Source: Neonectria sp. B-13 (Eukaryota; Ascomycota; Sordariomycetes; Hypocreales; Nectriaceae). From it: DNA of 64,000 nt. The notes under the pieces were generated by a model. The model made no database searches and was not told where the DNA came from. It saw nothing but the letters and a program-made list of their open reading frames with translations. This document shows positions 44,891-56,144 of this stretch, one piece after another. The stretch is taken from NCBI GenBank assembly GCA_002682825.1, contig NOKP01000021.1, positions 1-64,000 on the forward strand. Reading direction: 5' to 3'. The first letter of the stretch is position 1, and each line of letters begins with the position of its first letter. A program made the position numbers and the translations under genes.

Positions 44891-46447
44891 TCAATATTTT
44901 GGCTCTTCCTCGTCCTTGGCTTCACTTGTGTCGCTCGGTGCTAGGGCACCTATAGTGACAGTAGGCCCAGTAAAAGATCCTCGTAGCCCAGCCCACCAGC
45001 AAATCGCAATCATAATCCACCCGCCAGCCATGACCACGACCAAGTAGTTCATGGAGGAAGGGGCAACAGGAAGAGAGGTTGGAAAACAGAATGTGACAGA
45101 GAACAGCAAGACAAATGCAGTAGAAAGCCCATTCACGGCATAGCCAAATTTCCCAAGAGAAAATGCTCTACGTGGGAGGCAATCCCGTCCGCGGAAGAGC
45201 AGAGCTGCCTGAGGAAGAGCAACAGTGATATTGAGGGCAAAGAGAGTGAGACCAATGAAGCTGTTGTACGCAGTAGATGATGCCACAAACAAAATGCCAA
45301 CAATAATCTCCATGCCAAGGATCATGGCGGTCGCCCGAACAGGGCTTGCATGGTCGAGTTGCGTGAAGAATCGGTGGTAGGGAACACCTCCATCTCGTGC
45401 GAGAGACCAGGCAATTCTCCCACCAAAGATGAAGAGGTTAAGAACTATGTCGTAAAACATGACCATATAGTAGATGGTGAAGATCGTTGTGCCGACCTTT
45501 GAGTTCAGGGACTGGCGATAGACGTCGATGATCGGGACACCGGACGCGACAATAGCCTCGAGATCGGTTATGACGAAGAGTAGTGCGATGTTCCATACAA
45601 CAACGGTAACAAACCCCAGGCTGATGGTCAATCCAATAGCGATAGGCACGTTGCGGCTTGGATTATGCACCTCTTCTGCTAGATGAGTTGGCCCGTCAAC
45701 ACCGCTGTAAGCCCAGAGGCAGCCGGTGACGCCGAGTACAAATGCGAAGCCATCCGACCACCCGCTCGTATTGTTATACTCCTTGAACACAAATGAAGTC
45801 GGTTGCTTCTCTGGGCTGACTGCTAGAACCGAGACAATTGAAGCCACGAAACCGACGAGAGACAGCCAGAAAATGGCGATGCCGACGCGACCAATCGCGC
45901 CGGGGAAGCGAGATGTGGCGATAAAGCCAACGACGCAAAGGATGACGTGTAGGAGGTAGATCTGCCATGCCTGGGGCACATATCCTGGGTTCCACAGGGC
46001 AGCCAGATCAGCGATTGAACTTGCCACGAAGAAATTGCACGAGGCCAGCCCAAGCGCTGTTGACAAGATGCTCATCCAGGCGGTAACGAACGCGGCACTG
46101 CGACGCTGCTTTGGTGGAAACACCATGTACACGATATGGTATTGGCCACCTGCTGATGGAAACGCGGATGCAAGCTCGGCGAAGCCCGCGCCAATGGTCG
46201 CCATGACGATACCACTGACAATAAGGCCGTAGATGAGAGCAGGCCCTCCCCCAGCTATCAAGGGTACGGCAATGCCTGACCCGAAAGCCAGCCATGAGTT
46301 GGTCGTCGTGAAGGCAAAGGCTATGACGGATAGACGACTGTATCTATGTACGAGTGCATCTTTCGGCCCATGGCTGCTGTCGAAGGCCACTTTCTCGGGA
46401 GAGGACGGCATTGGTATTGGGTTCGAGGGCTCCGGTTTTTCAATCAT
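44891..46447 (-). CDS. APC-family amino acid/choline/GABA-type permease
   Basis: 518 aa from the Met at 46447; an upstream in-frame Met (46618) would add 57 residues without transporter character, so I prefer the downstream start, which gives the usual short hydrophilic N-terminus. About 12 membrane helices are visible. The first helix block is preceded by RYSRLSVIAFAFTTTNSW, followed by FAELASAFPSAGGQYH (consensus of fungal amino acid/choline transporters) and YSGVDGPTHLAEEVHNPSRN, a hallmark loop of this family. The C-terminus is short and acidic. Predicted proton-coupled uptake of an amino acid, GABA or choline at the plasma membrane; substrate cannot be read from sequence. No intron seen. 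Confidence 0.9.
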   Translation of the reverse strand: MIEKPEPSNPIPMPSSPEKVAFDSSHGPKDALVHRYSRLSVIAFAFTTTNSWLAFGSGIAVPLIAGGGPALIYGLIVSGIVMATIGAGFAELASAFPSAGGQYHIVYMVFPPKQRRSAAFVTAWMSILSTALGLASCNFFVASSIADLAALWNPGYVPQAWQIYLLHVILCVVGFIATSRFPGAIGRVGIAIFWLSLVGFVASIVSVLAVSPEKQPTSFVFKEYNNTSGWSDGFAFVLGVTGCLWAYSGVDGPTHLAEEVHNPSRNVPIAIGLTISLGFVTVVVWNIALLFVITDLEAIVASGVPIIDVYRQSLNSKVGTTIFTIYYMVMFYDIVLNLFIFGGRIAWSLARDGGVPYHRFFTQLDHASPVRATAMILGMEIIVGILFVASSTAYNSFIGLTLFALNITVALPQAALLFRGRDCLPRRAFSLGKFGYAVNGLSTAFVLLFSVTFCFPTSLPVAPSSMNYLVVVMAGGWIMIAICWWAGLRGSFTGPTVTIGALAPSDTSEAKDEEEPKY

Positions 46448-47169
46448 CTTGACACGGTCGTTCGAAGGATGGGGGAGGAGGAGGGTCAAAAGAGGAAGAT
46501 TATACCATCCGGCGATGTTAACGTGAAAGTGGATTTGTAACGAGCAAGGGAGTCGGCAGATGAAAGACTCGACGAGGCGCCAATAACATTTAGATACCAA
46601 GCATCTTGACGCCGTCAATGACTTTTAAATATGTATCTGGCCATCAGTTGTTTGATACGGAGCATCGGGGGTTAATCATAGGTATCCCTCCAGCTCAATT
46701 AGGCAATTTTTCCGCGGCCTTATCGCGAAGGCGGCGGCGGCGATGACGGCACGAAGTTGGCGGCGGCGGCGGCAACGGAAATAGCACAATGAGCACAAGG
46801 CCCGAGCGCACACGTCTACGGTCGCACATTACCACATGGGTGACAAAACCATGTACGAAAATGACTGGAGCTATTTCGCACATAGACTTTCGGCGTTTTT
46901 ATATGGGGCTACAGTATTGATATGATAGCGCACTGTTTTCAATGTAGCAGAGCTGATGCCATACCAAGTGGTGCTGAGCCATTCCACCGGCGCCGAAGCT
47001 CCGATAATGCCGGTTCAGAGGGGGCGGGATATTGAAGCTGGAAGTCTTGGAAGGAGGTATGAACTCCGACCTCTGCCACGATCTCGAACCCCTACTGTAC
47101 CAAGGGTGCACTGTATTTTAACAAAATACACACCAACTGGCCTGTGCACGCCATCACATCCCACGGATC
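46448..47169. promoter_or_regulatory. Divergent intergenic region with (GGC)n
   Basis: Lies between the permease (-) and the Zn2Cys6 remnant (+). A GGC-rich trinucleotide tract is at about 46729-46777. Confidence 0.4.
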
Positions 47170-48335
47170 ATGTCCGACACGTCTGGCATTGGACAAGCCG
47201 GGTTCCGCCGTCGTTCCAACAGCGAAGCATGTTTCCAACGCCGTAACCGCAAGGTGAGGGGAATGCGGCTGTATAGGAGACCTGAGGACTTCTGCCCGGT
47301 CCGAACCCATCCTAACGCTGATACCCTCATAGGTGCGCTGCAAAGGGATCACAGATGAGGGCTGTGAGAACTGTCGTAGACTCGACTTTGACTGCTCACT
47401 CGCTGCCTCTCCGCATCAGAGCTCTTCTCGATTAGAGACACGTCAAAGTTCCACTGCCTTGCCACGCCTCCCCAGCAATGGCTTCTCAAGTTGTCGCCAA
47501 CTAATCTCTTATTTTCTCCCAGGGATTGGGGTAGGGGCGTAGACAACGACAAAGTCAAGCAACACCTTGACGCATTCTTCGAGCATGTTTATCTGATCCC
47601 CGGGCTTAGCATCATACACTGTGCAAAATTTCTGCAGACCTGGCACAACAGCACCCACAACCCCCTCTTATTACGTGCCATCTGTAGCATAGCTGCTCGT
47701 TTTGTTCACTCATTAAACTCCGACCAGTCAGAGAAATGGCTACAAGAGGTCGAGGCAACAGTTTTAACACTGTCTCGAGAACCCAAACGGACCGACATTA
47801 CAGCTCTCATATTGATTGCCTTCAACTACAGCATTTCGCGCAGATTTGTAAGGCTTCTGTCCTTGTTAGCGATTGCAACTAGGCTGGCCTATGTGATGAA
47901 CCTCAACTGTAAAGACGCTGAACTTGGCTTTTCCAATCAGGGATTCAGGGAGGCGGCCGATGTGGTCTCTTTGGATCATGGACACAACCTCATCTGGTTT
48001 CTCTTGCTGTACGACAGATAGTATCCATCTGCAGTTGCCATAGAATGACCGTTCTTTCAATCTTGACCATACTGTTGAGACCAGCCGGTTGAGTCAACCA
48101 CGGCGCTGTATGAGTCACAACAGTTGCGGTCGTTTACATGTCTAGTCGGTATTCTTGATATTCGGCTTAGAATTCAAGAGTGAGTCTTTTATCCTTCAAA
48201 AGACCTTCCTATCACTGGTCCCAAGCTGACTTATCAGGAGACCTTAAGCCACGCCCATTCAATAGATCTAAACGAAAACAGGCCTCTTGCAACCCACTAT
48301 ACAAGACTTTATGCCTTTGAACAGGAGCTTAGTAC
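47170..48335 (+). pseudogene. Zn2Cys6 transcription factor broken by an LTR-like insertion
   Basis: ATG 47170. Exon 1 ends at CFQRRNRK, intron about 47252-47331 (GTGAGG..CATAG), then VRCKGITDEGCENCRRLDFDC. The cluster thus reads C-FQ-R in place of CX2C: the second zinc ligand is Arg. The regulatory domain follows (VKQHLDAFFEHVYLIPG, LLLRAICSIAARFVH, FVRLLSLLAIATRLAYVMNLN) up to a stop at 48019-48021 in the WFLLLYDR segment. An intron (about 48181-48238) leads to RPLATHYTRLYAFEQEL. Here a 211-bp family B element begins at 48336 and no continuation is found beyond it. Thus both the DNA-binding site and the C-terminus are damaged. Confidence 0.78.
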
Positions 48336-48546
48336 TGTTAGATTGGATTATGTACACATTATCTCCAGGGTGGTCATGTGACTACCTTAGTGGTCAACAG
48401 ACAGCTCGCCTAACCCTTGCCGGCTGTAGCCCGAACAGGAAGGCAGTCAAGGAAAGGAGATATCCCCTGAACACCACAGAGATAGCCCAAGGAGGCAAGG
48501 ACATAGATAATACAAGTCATCTGAGTGCTACGCTAGTTTTCTGACA
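48336..48546 (+). mobile_element. LTR-like element family B, copy 2 (211 bp)
   Basis: TGTTAGATTGG to TTTCTGACA, matching 40090-40299 over its full length. It is inserted in the coding region of the Zn2Cys6 gene. Flanks AGTAC and AGAGC are only partly alike, so a target duplication is not secure. Confidence 0.75.
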
Positions 48547-49770
48547 AGAGCCTCCTTATACTACAGAGAACCTAGAAGACCTTAAGTTAACCCGGCTTGC
48601 TTGGCGGCAAATGGGGGTTTTAGCTGCCTTTCCCTAGCAATAGGCAAGGACAGCTAAAGAGCCTGCTTGGTAGCTGGTCTAGGGTAGGTCTAAGGCTACT
48701 GCTTGCTCGACTTTAGTCCTTAGCACCTTTTCCAGTCATCTTAAGCCCTAAGTGTAGACCCCTTCTGAGTATAATATAAATCCTATATTATTAAGTCTTT
48801 GTAAGCTGTAGGAGAAGTGAGGCATTAGCCTTTGCCTTTATGCTATTAGTTTAAACAGCTGGATTAAAAGGCTCAACTGTACTAACCTAGAGTATTTAAT
48901 CTTTTTATTTATTTAATATATAAGAGGATTTATACATTAAGTATTAAATGCTAAGTAATAGTGTAGCAGGGGCTAAAGGCCAAGTGGGCTAGCTGGTTGC
49001 TAGCAAGGGTGTAATTGGGTATGGGAGGGGGCTGCCGCAAGGAAGGTTAAGTAGGGAAGAAGGGAGAGGGTCTTTTTCTTTTCATTATCATCTTAAGAGA
49101 TAAGGACTAGAGAGCTTCTTACTATAGAGAGACAAGAGAGATGAGCTCATTGAGCTTAAAGCTCAAGCCTTTGCCTTTGTTTACTAAGAAAGAATTCTAT
49201 AATTACATTCAAATCTTCACTCAATTCTGGGTTGAACCTCTGTCTTCTATAATGCCAATTGTCAAGCCAACCATAGGCTTTTTCAATGCCTTATTAACAT
49301 TCTTTCCTGCTTTTGACTTAACAATCAACCTCATAAGATACTTCCCTATTAGGAGGTACTAAACACTAGACTGCTAGACTACATACGTGCTATCTGGTCA
49401 GCCTTGGGCTGACCGACTGAGACGCCTGTGCGACGCATTTCTGAGTACCTCACTAAGGGACTGTCATCCATTTGGGGTGTTGTTTCTTGTCCCTTTCCGC
49501 CGCCAAAATAGCAGCTCTAATTGGCTATATCTGCTTAAGGGACTAAGATAGCTACTTATTGTGTTTTGGCGGGGGTGACTCTATGACAGCTAACAAGGCT
49601 GTGGACACCCAACCAGCTTTGCTGCAGTCGCAGCAGGGGAAGAGACACGATCTGTCCTTTTGGCTTCCAGGTAGGCAGGGGAAAAGTCAGTCAACTTGAC
49701 TGCAATCGTAATACTGTCAAGACCATCACAATAAAGGTCTAAAGATCAATAGAATCATTCAAATCTGGCC
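48547..49770. other. Repeat-like intergenic DNA
   Basis: Mixed composition with an AT-rich stretch at 48760-48960. A 73-codon frame at 49141-49362 is hydrophobic but has no recognisable domain. Probably transposon-derived. Confidence 0.4.
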
Positions 49771-49975
49771 AAAAATTGGACAATCATAGCTCTTAAATTC
49801 ATTGCTAAAGCTAATGTTCTTGCTTACTTCTTTGACAGACCTTGTCAGTCTCCATCTCCCTTTTAATCTTAGCTAATTTGGACCAATTGTTGAAAGAGGT
49901 CACTAGCCAGTAAAAACACTATAACGCCTGTACCTTATCCGGACTTCAATGTCTACTAGCCCCAACATATCAAGT
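49771..49975 (+). repeat. Dispersed repeat family C, copy 2
   Basis: Related to 6194-6396 in the same orientation (GGACCAATTGTT, CTCCCTTTTAA, TATAACGCCT blocks). Confidence 0.65.
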
Positions 49976-50081
49976 GGTGTTGAATAGTGCTTATCTAATG
50001 TGTATATACTTATTAGTGTTGAACTATGTTAAACGGAGCCTGTTCGATGTATTAGTGTTGTACACTATGATAGGAAGGAAT

Positions 50082-50140
50082 AAGTGGGTACTGAAATGAT
50101 TCTACTGGTTGTGACCGCCTGGTCCTAACCTGGGCCTTGA
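50082..50140 (-). mobile_element. LTR family A terminal fragment
   Basis: GGTTGTGACCGCCTGGTCC and its flank are the reverse complement of the LTR start at 39635. Only about 60 bp remain. It lies 130 bp beyond the 3' end of the acetyltransferase gene. Confidence 0.65.
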
Positions 50141-50271
50141 AACTACTGAATAGCAGGTAGGGTTTTTAGTTCAATTAGCAGTGCTATTTTAAGATATTAA
50201 AAGGATAAGAAACAGTGAAAAGAGGCAGTAGTATAAGAGTAATATTATTTGTTTAACAATAGAGTACAGGA

Positions 50272-51849
50272 TTAGACAATCTCAAGAATTCTATCTACAG
50301 TACGCTCTAGAATTTCTTCAGCCATCTCCCGCGGAACGATCCCATCTTCAAAAGTTGCATTGATAATAGTGTCTCCTCCTTTCACTCCTGCGACATGAAA
50401 AATCGCGCCATGTGTGCCTTGGTTGCCGTTCACCGCTCCAGCAGAGAACTGCATGTCGTCGATCTGCCACGATCCTCGACTCCGCTTTTCATCCCCTACC
50501 AGAATCTCGGAGAAGACACCTATGTTGGACACGCTGAATGTAGGCTTAAGCATAAGGTTGAGTGATGGAAATGCCCGCTCAGCAACCTGCTCAAGATCAG
50601 TTCCGAGTCGCTTAACACCGATCCAGTTCCTGATGGCCTTGCCAGAAACAGCGCGTGTCATCTCTTCTTTGTAGTCCTTGACAAGACCCCATACAGCTCG
50701 AGGATCGAGCGACTGGTCCTTTGCCTCGTCCTTTGTGACCAAGACCTGGCGAAATGGCCTCAGCTTGTGCCAGCACTGCCAGCTTCCGGATGCATTGGTG
50801 AATGTGCCGTTAGCAGTCCCTCCACCAACACGAGACATAGGAAGAATCGGTCTCAAGTCGTAGTTGAAGCGAGTGGCGCCTATCTTTGCATTGGGATAAA
50901 AATCGTTCGCCAGAACGATGGTCAACATGGTAATAAGGAGAGGTGTGAAGGTAGTTTGATGTGTGCGGCATGCGTCGAGTACCAGCGACATCTTCTTTGC
51001 CGGGATACGACACGACGAGATACATGTGACGGTTCTCTGTTCTGGCTCTGCCACTGCTGTGACTGACTTGAGGTAAGGCTTGGACGGCGGAAGATCACCG
51101 TAGATGCGTTCGTTGCCGTAAAACAGCTTTACGAACCACCAAACGATCTGTGTCAAGATCATCTCCAGGATGCTATCTTTTCCTTCCCACACGTCTTCCG
51201 GCTCAACGGGATGTTGGGCAGCATCGTCTGCATGGATAATCGTGTTTTGATAGCGATCGATTTCTCCACTCTTTGCAATCGAGGCAGAATTGAGCGCTGC
51301 GAGGAACTCACGATGGAAGACCATGCCAGACATGCCGTCGCCTAGAGAATGGTGGTACACAAAGATGACGTTGTTTCGTTTTACCAGCAGTTTCCACAAC
51401 GGTAATTTGGGCTCATCAGCTGTCCACGACCATTCATTATGAGCTCTTTCGAGGTCCTCAGAGGTAACAACGGGATCATCCGGACCGTCATTCAAGTATT
51501 CGATGCATTTCTCAAGGTCGATGGTACGCAGCACGCCAGTGTGCAGCTCATGATTGCCCTGGTTAGGAGATGGTCGCTGCACAAAGATCTGCCATAATGC
51601 AGGGTGAGCTTGTACAACGACTCGAAGGGCGTCAATGATCGCGCCTTTGCTAAGCTTTTGCCCATTAGCGCCAGTGTAGTGCGCAGAGACGAGAATATTG
51701 GACCAGATGCCCAAGCGGTGGTAAAGATACCATAGTCGCTGGAGAGAACCTGCAGTTGGAATCAGTATATTGAGAGGACCATCATACTATCGACATCACG
51801 CACCTGTTCCCTTTAGTAACATATAGGTGCTTGGAGATGTCTCTGCCAT
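50272..51849 (-). CDS. Alcohol acetyltransferase (AATase family)
   Basis: Exon 1 is 51849-51804 (MAETSPSTYMLLKGT) and exon 2 is 51749-50272; the 54-bp intron (GTGCGT..TGCAG) joins in phase to give GSLQRLWYLYHRLGIWSN; 507 aa. The acyltransferase active-site motif HxxxDG is HHSLGDG, near residue 135. The C-terminal NxxFEDG-like block is INATFEDGIV. The family condenses acetyl-CoA with alcohols to give volatile or protective esters, or acetylates secondary metabolites. Length and intron pattern are normal. A mobile-element fragment lies just downstream. Confidence 0.9.
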
Positions 51850-52679
51850 CTTTTATTATGCTTTCTAACGGAGCTCCCTCGTTAGTCTGGTGGAAAGTGA
51901 ACTGCCCCCTTAGCGGTAAGCATACCTAGATACGCGTCTTGCGAATTCAGGATATTGAGATTGGATGGAATGTATGATTCAATTATCAAACTTGGAATCT
52001 GGCATCTCAATTGTTTGTCGTTGGAAAGCTTAATAAATATAGATGACCACAACCTCGGAAGTATTTAATGAGAATGATAAGATGAGTCATGCCGGAATGG
52101 GGTTGAGTATAGGCTGAATGGACGAAGCAATGCTGACACGGCTGTAAAGGTGTGACTCCGCGTGTTTGCTGCCTGAGGTATCAAGTTCAAGTGACCCTGT
52201 CCATGACAGACACGGTACTTGTGGAGGCCTGTAGACCGGCCCTGCCGTGCTTTCCTTCCCACCGTAGGTGCCCGTGCGTCAAGCACGGGAGGTGTGGTGA
52301 CTAGGCAAAGGGTCGGCTGACTGGGGGAAAAAAAGATACCTCCATCTATGTGTGAGCCCCGCTATAAAGTGAAGTACCTGGCTTAGTAGAATTGTCCCCG
52401 TTTACTGCAACAATGATGCCCGCAACATGTCAGTATCCCTCACCACCGTCATAAGGCAACGACAACTTTTCGTCCTCACAATCAGGGTTCAAATCCATGA
52501 CACTCCACGACACATTTGTAAATATGGCGTGGATATGGAGGCTGGCTAATAACTTCTATGTGGAATGGGTGGAAACGGATCCATTATGGAAGTGGATCCA
52601 TATTGTGGAATGGAAACCTACTTCGTCCAACAAAGGTAGTAAGTCCGCGCCCATGCCCCGGTGTCGTCAATGTTTTTGT
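51850..52679. other. Intergenic, no gene recognised
   Basis: Includes the presumed promoter of the acetyltransferase. Overlapping short frames at 52497-52791 contain an internal GTGGAATGG repeat and no domain. Confidence 0.45.
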
Positions 52680-53780
52680 CACTGGTCCATTAGAATCCTA
52701 TCTAGCGATACACTCAAAACGGCACGCAACTAACTACGTAATGTCTGACAAAGTCCAATTGTACTGGCATGTAGCCTATTGCGGCTCTTGATAACCACGC
52801 GGCCAGTAGTCGAGAATAGCCCTCACACTCGGCTGACATCGGTGGCACAGTAAGCAGATCCAAGGCCATCCTAGACAACCGGGGGTATTTGAGCCGCCTT
52901 GTGTACCAGTATTCCTAGGGATCTGTGACAGAAGCGTCAGCATCCTCGATATCACGCTGCCACTGCTCGTATTCATCGAGATCCAGACCGCTAACTGAGG
53001 ATCCAGGGGATTGAGCTGGGATTGAACGGGCAACTCGCAAACGGAAATCCCTCCAGTCGTCAGTCCTCGCTTCTTTGTGCGCTACACGGTGAACTTGTTC
53101 TTGAGGTCCTCAGACGCTTATTAGCAGGTAATTCAATCTCTAGATCATCAACCTCAAGGTCCCTGTACTATCTCCCCCAGAGATCCTAGACCATCTCCTT
53201 CGCCTTAGTAATCCATAGCTGTCTTTCCTCATCGTCTCCCCACAAATCGTCAAACAGTGCCCACCAGTAAGCAGGATGGAGAACTGCAGCACCATAGATG
53301 AGGGGACTATCGTTCAGATGCTCGTAATCTTCGTTCAATTTGAGCCAACCCAGGTTTATGTTCACAGCAAGGTGGTAGCCATCTGGAAGATTGGCGACTG
53401 CTCTTTTCACAGATTCAAGGGTTCCGAGAAGAAATTCGTACGCATGAATAAGATCCCAGCTTGTTCCTTTACGAGTCAGCTTTTACAACAAGAATCGGGT
53501 TGCTTATGAGAAGTCTAAGGCTTACCAGAGAGTGGGGGCTCGATCTCGTTTTCCTCGACCTTTCTCCGGTCTTTTCCCTTGCCCATTACCCTCAAGGCTT
53601 TTCACAACCAGCTAGAAGTCAAGCGAAATGTCGTAAAGAGTTCAAGCACTTGCCAATCATCAGTTATTCTGCGATTCTCTTGTTTCAGGAAGAAGGGCTG
53701 CCTGGAGCCCTTTTTGATGTTTCCAGCTTTCGTCAAGTTGCCTTTCTCCCACTTGTTCAACGCTCTTTGGACAAAATAAT
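52680..53780 (-). pseudogene. hAT transposase, C-terminal half
   Basis: Reading from 53780: VQRALNKWEKGNLTKAGNIK, ITDDWQVLELFTTF, then HLAVNINLGWLKLNEDYEHL and YGAAVLHPAYWWALFDDLWG (53410-53186), typical of fungal hAT (Restless-like) transposases. At about 52830-52690 is the dimerisation region GLFSTTGRVVIKSRNRL followed by STIGLCQTLRS. Several stops and frame changes interrupt it. The element is dead. Confidence 0.8.
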
Positions 53781-53784
53781 CATA

Positions 53785-54125
53785 TGTACTATGTTGCTGG
53801 CGGCTCGCACTCGCAGATACGTCACCTCCGAGATAAACACAATTTGGATGCGATCGGCCTTATTCAAAAGAAGCGGCGGCTTACTTTCAATGGAGAAACC
53901 TCAACAGCAGGGCCGATCGAGCAAGCTCTTGTCAATCAGCGAATATCCGACTTCAGTCCTGAGCGATTCAAGACGGCCTTACTACGCTGGATGGCCTACG
54001 CAAATATCCCCTGCGCCATGTAGAACTTCCGCAATTCCATGAGCTTCTACAGGAGGCATACGCCGAGATTGGCACCGCTGGGTGGATTTCGATTGTTTTC
54101 TATACAAAGTACAACAAAGATGGTT
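53785..54125 (+). pseudogene. hAT transposase, N-terminal half in opposite orientation
   Basis: The plus strand gives the end of a BED-type finger (IRHLRDKH), an Ile/Ser-rich linker and RFKTALLRWMAYANIP. After a frame change comes VELPQFHELLQEAY, the standard N-terminal region of fungal hAT transposases. It abuts the minus-strand C-terminal half, so the element has been internally inverted or two fragments have joined head to head. Confidence 0.7.
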
Positions 54126-54265
54126 GACGGGCGCAAATGCGCCCTTTCTCATTTCCTCTATACACTAACAAGATGCTGAAAACTTGCCACTTCAAAATGC
54201 ATAACTTACACAAAGTGCCATGAACTCCAAATAATATCCACAAACGTGACATCGATCTAACACCA

Positions 54266-56035
54266 TCATGCATACCGCACTGGGTGTTGAATTGGCACTC
54301 CTTGCTGCTTCACGAGCAGGGTTTTAGGCTTCTTCTGTCGGGCGCAACAGCAGATGCACCAAATCACCAAAATAAGGGCTATTGAACCGCCCACAGAAGC
54401 GATTACAATGACGGTGGTTCTATTGTCGTCGAACCATTCTCGTGTAGAGTTGTTGTTTCTTCCAAAGTCGTTGTCAAGCCGGTCATCGTCATCGTCATCA
54501 AGGTCAGTTGTCGACGTTGGATTCGAGGTGGCTTGCACGCTGCAGCCCGGGATGTTTTCATCGACTGTAGTGCCGTTGGGGCATGACGGGCCCGTGATGA
54601 CGGTGACTTCGTCGTTGTTTCGGAGACAGCTCGTGTCGATGGATCCTCGGCCGATGGACGAGCAAACGGCCCCGATGGTGCAGGGCGAGAAGCTCGTGAC
54701 GCCAGAGACGGCAGCTGGGTTCATTATGTACTGGCCGTTTGCGTTACACGTGCCAGAGCTTAACGGGCAGCATCCCTGCATGTCGGACGTCCCATCGCTG
54801 CAGGTCGAAGACGTGCAGTCGTGCGATGCGCCGAAGCTGTGGCCAATCTCGTGCGCAATGACCTGCCACTCCTGGTTGTTTCTGAGAACAATGTTGGTCG
54901 ACGACGAAGTCTGCGTCGTGCCGCTATCCTGGAACGAGTTCGCCCCCTGGCGACAGACCTCGCCGAGCCACGAGACGCCAACCGTAGAACTAGTGCGGCA
55001 TCCGCTCAGAAGCGTCCAGATGGCGTTGTCGTCGCTCAGCTGCCCTCGCCACTGCGAGAAGCGGCTCAGACGATCTCGCGTGTCGGCGTTTGCGCTGCAC
55101 GGGATGTTCCAGTCGGAGGAAGACGACGACGAGGGGCAGTTTGAGTCGGATATGGTAAGGTTCTGGATAGCTAGCGAGATGTTGAAGGTATCTTCGTAGA
55201 CCTGGGATGCTGCGTTGATGTGCGCAACGATGTGTGACTGGATCTCGTCTGTCGATGAGAAGTCCGCAGTGTAGCTGCAGTCAGTCGCGATCCCCAGCAA
55301 CGCAATCAGTCTTGACGATGGGCATCCGTCTGTAGAGCCAATGGTGTCTGTCAGATCTCCGCCGAATCTCTGCCGCTCTTGAAGCTTCATTGTCGAGCCT
55401 TCCGTCAACCCCTTACCAAGCGAGCGTGATGGGTAGCGTCGGGCTACATTAGACGGATTGTCCACTCCACATCTCGGTTCATCGCTGGCCTCTTCGCGAC
55501 GCTCATGTCCTTGTGAATCACTGTCTCTCCATGCCACTAGAAATGACTTCTCGGGGTTATGAGGTATGACATAGTTCAAAGACTGTGTTTTGCGAAATGT
55601 AGAATCGATCTGGACGTGGAACCGGTCGTTGTCGATTGTAAATGTGCCTTCGAACAATGGATCGTATTCGTGCTCTCGAATCGTTATCCTGGCTATTCCA
55701 GCATCCCTCCATCGGTTGTCGTACGAGTCTTGTACAAATGCATCGCCTTTGAAGACTAGGTGACTTGATCTCTGAATCGATTCGATATGGGAGAGAGTCC
55801 CGTCTTGTCGAAGGAATCGCACGGAAGCCGATTTTGCGAGGACCTGGTTGTTGGGAACGAGTCGTAATTTTATTTGCTTTTTTATTCCATGCAGATTAAA
55901 GAACAGCTCGAAATTGGAATTGGCATCAAAGTTGTCTGTCGCCTTTACCAGCGACAAATCTTCTACCCAAGTGACATGTTGTGGTAAAGCTCTCGCAATG
56001 GACAGGGCTGATGGAGTCCCACTGTTAGTAACCAC
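54266..56035 (-). CDS. ADAM-like membrane zinc metalloprotease (M12)
   Basis: The main exon encodes 589 aa from 56035. An N-terminal prodomain-like region is followed by the catalytic domain with HEIGHSFGASHDC (HExxHxxxxxH, zinc ligands) at about 54840, then a disintegrin-like Cys region (CSDGTSDMQGCCPL). An Asp-rich linker leads to one membrane helix (VIVIASVGGSIALILVIWCI) and a short basic tail. A probable signal-peptide exon lies upstream: MALLRFAAAIILVIPFFS from ATG 56144, donor GTAAGC at 56077. Its only clear acceptor (56022) joins one base out of phase, so either the splice differs or a small indel exists. Family members shed cell-surface proteins; substrates unknown. Location: secretory pathway/plasma membrane. 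Confidence 0.88.
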   Translation of the reverse strand: MVTNSGTPSALSIARALPQHVTWVEDLSLVKATDNFDANSNFELFFNLHGIKKQIKLRLVPNNQVLAKSASVRFLRQDGTLSHIESIQRSSHLVFKGDAFVQDSYDNRWRDAGIARITIREHEYDPLFEGTFTIDNDRFHVQIDSTFRKTQSLNYVIPHNPEKSFLVAWRDSDSQGHERREEASDEPRCGVDNPSNVARRYPSRSLGKGLTEGSTMKLQERQRFGGDLTDTIGSTDGCPSSRLIALLGIATDCSYTADFSSTDEIQSHIVAHINAASQVYEDTFNISLAIQNLTISDSNCPSSSSSSDWNIPCSANADTRDRLSRFSQWRGQLSDDNAIWTLLSGCRTSSTVGVSWLGEVCRQGANSFQDSGTTQTSSSTNIVLRNNQEWQVIAHEIGHSFGASHDCTSSTCSDGTSDMQGCCPLSSGTCNANGQYIMNPAAVSGVTSFSPCTIGAVCSSIGRGSIDTSCLRNNDEVTVITGPSCPNGTTVDENIPGCSVQATSNPTSTTDLDDDDDDRLDNDFGRNNNSTREWFDDNRTTVIVIASVGGSIALILVIWCICCCARQKKPKTLLVKQQGVPIQHPVRYA

Positions 56036-56144
56036 CGGGGTTAAAGTGGGATACAGAGTGGGATGAAAGAAGCTTACCGTGTGGGTTACTTGAAAAAAAG
56101 GGTATCACTAAAATAATAGCAGCGGCGAAGCGCAAAAGTGCCAT

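Noticed and set aside
49141..49362. 73-codon hydrophobic frame
   Set aside because: No family resemblance, sits in repeat-like DNA, no splice partner found.
49460..49600. Possible MITE with inverted ends (CTGTCAT .. ATGACAG and CCGCCAAAA .. TTTTGGCGG)
   Set aside because: The two complementary pairs are unevenly spaced and no terminal repeat or target duplication can be defined.
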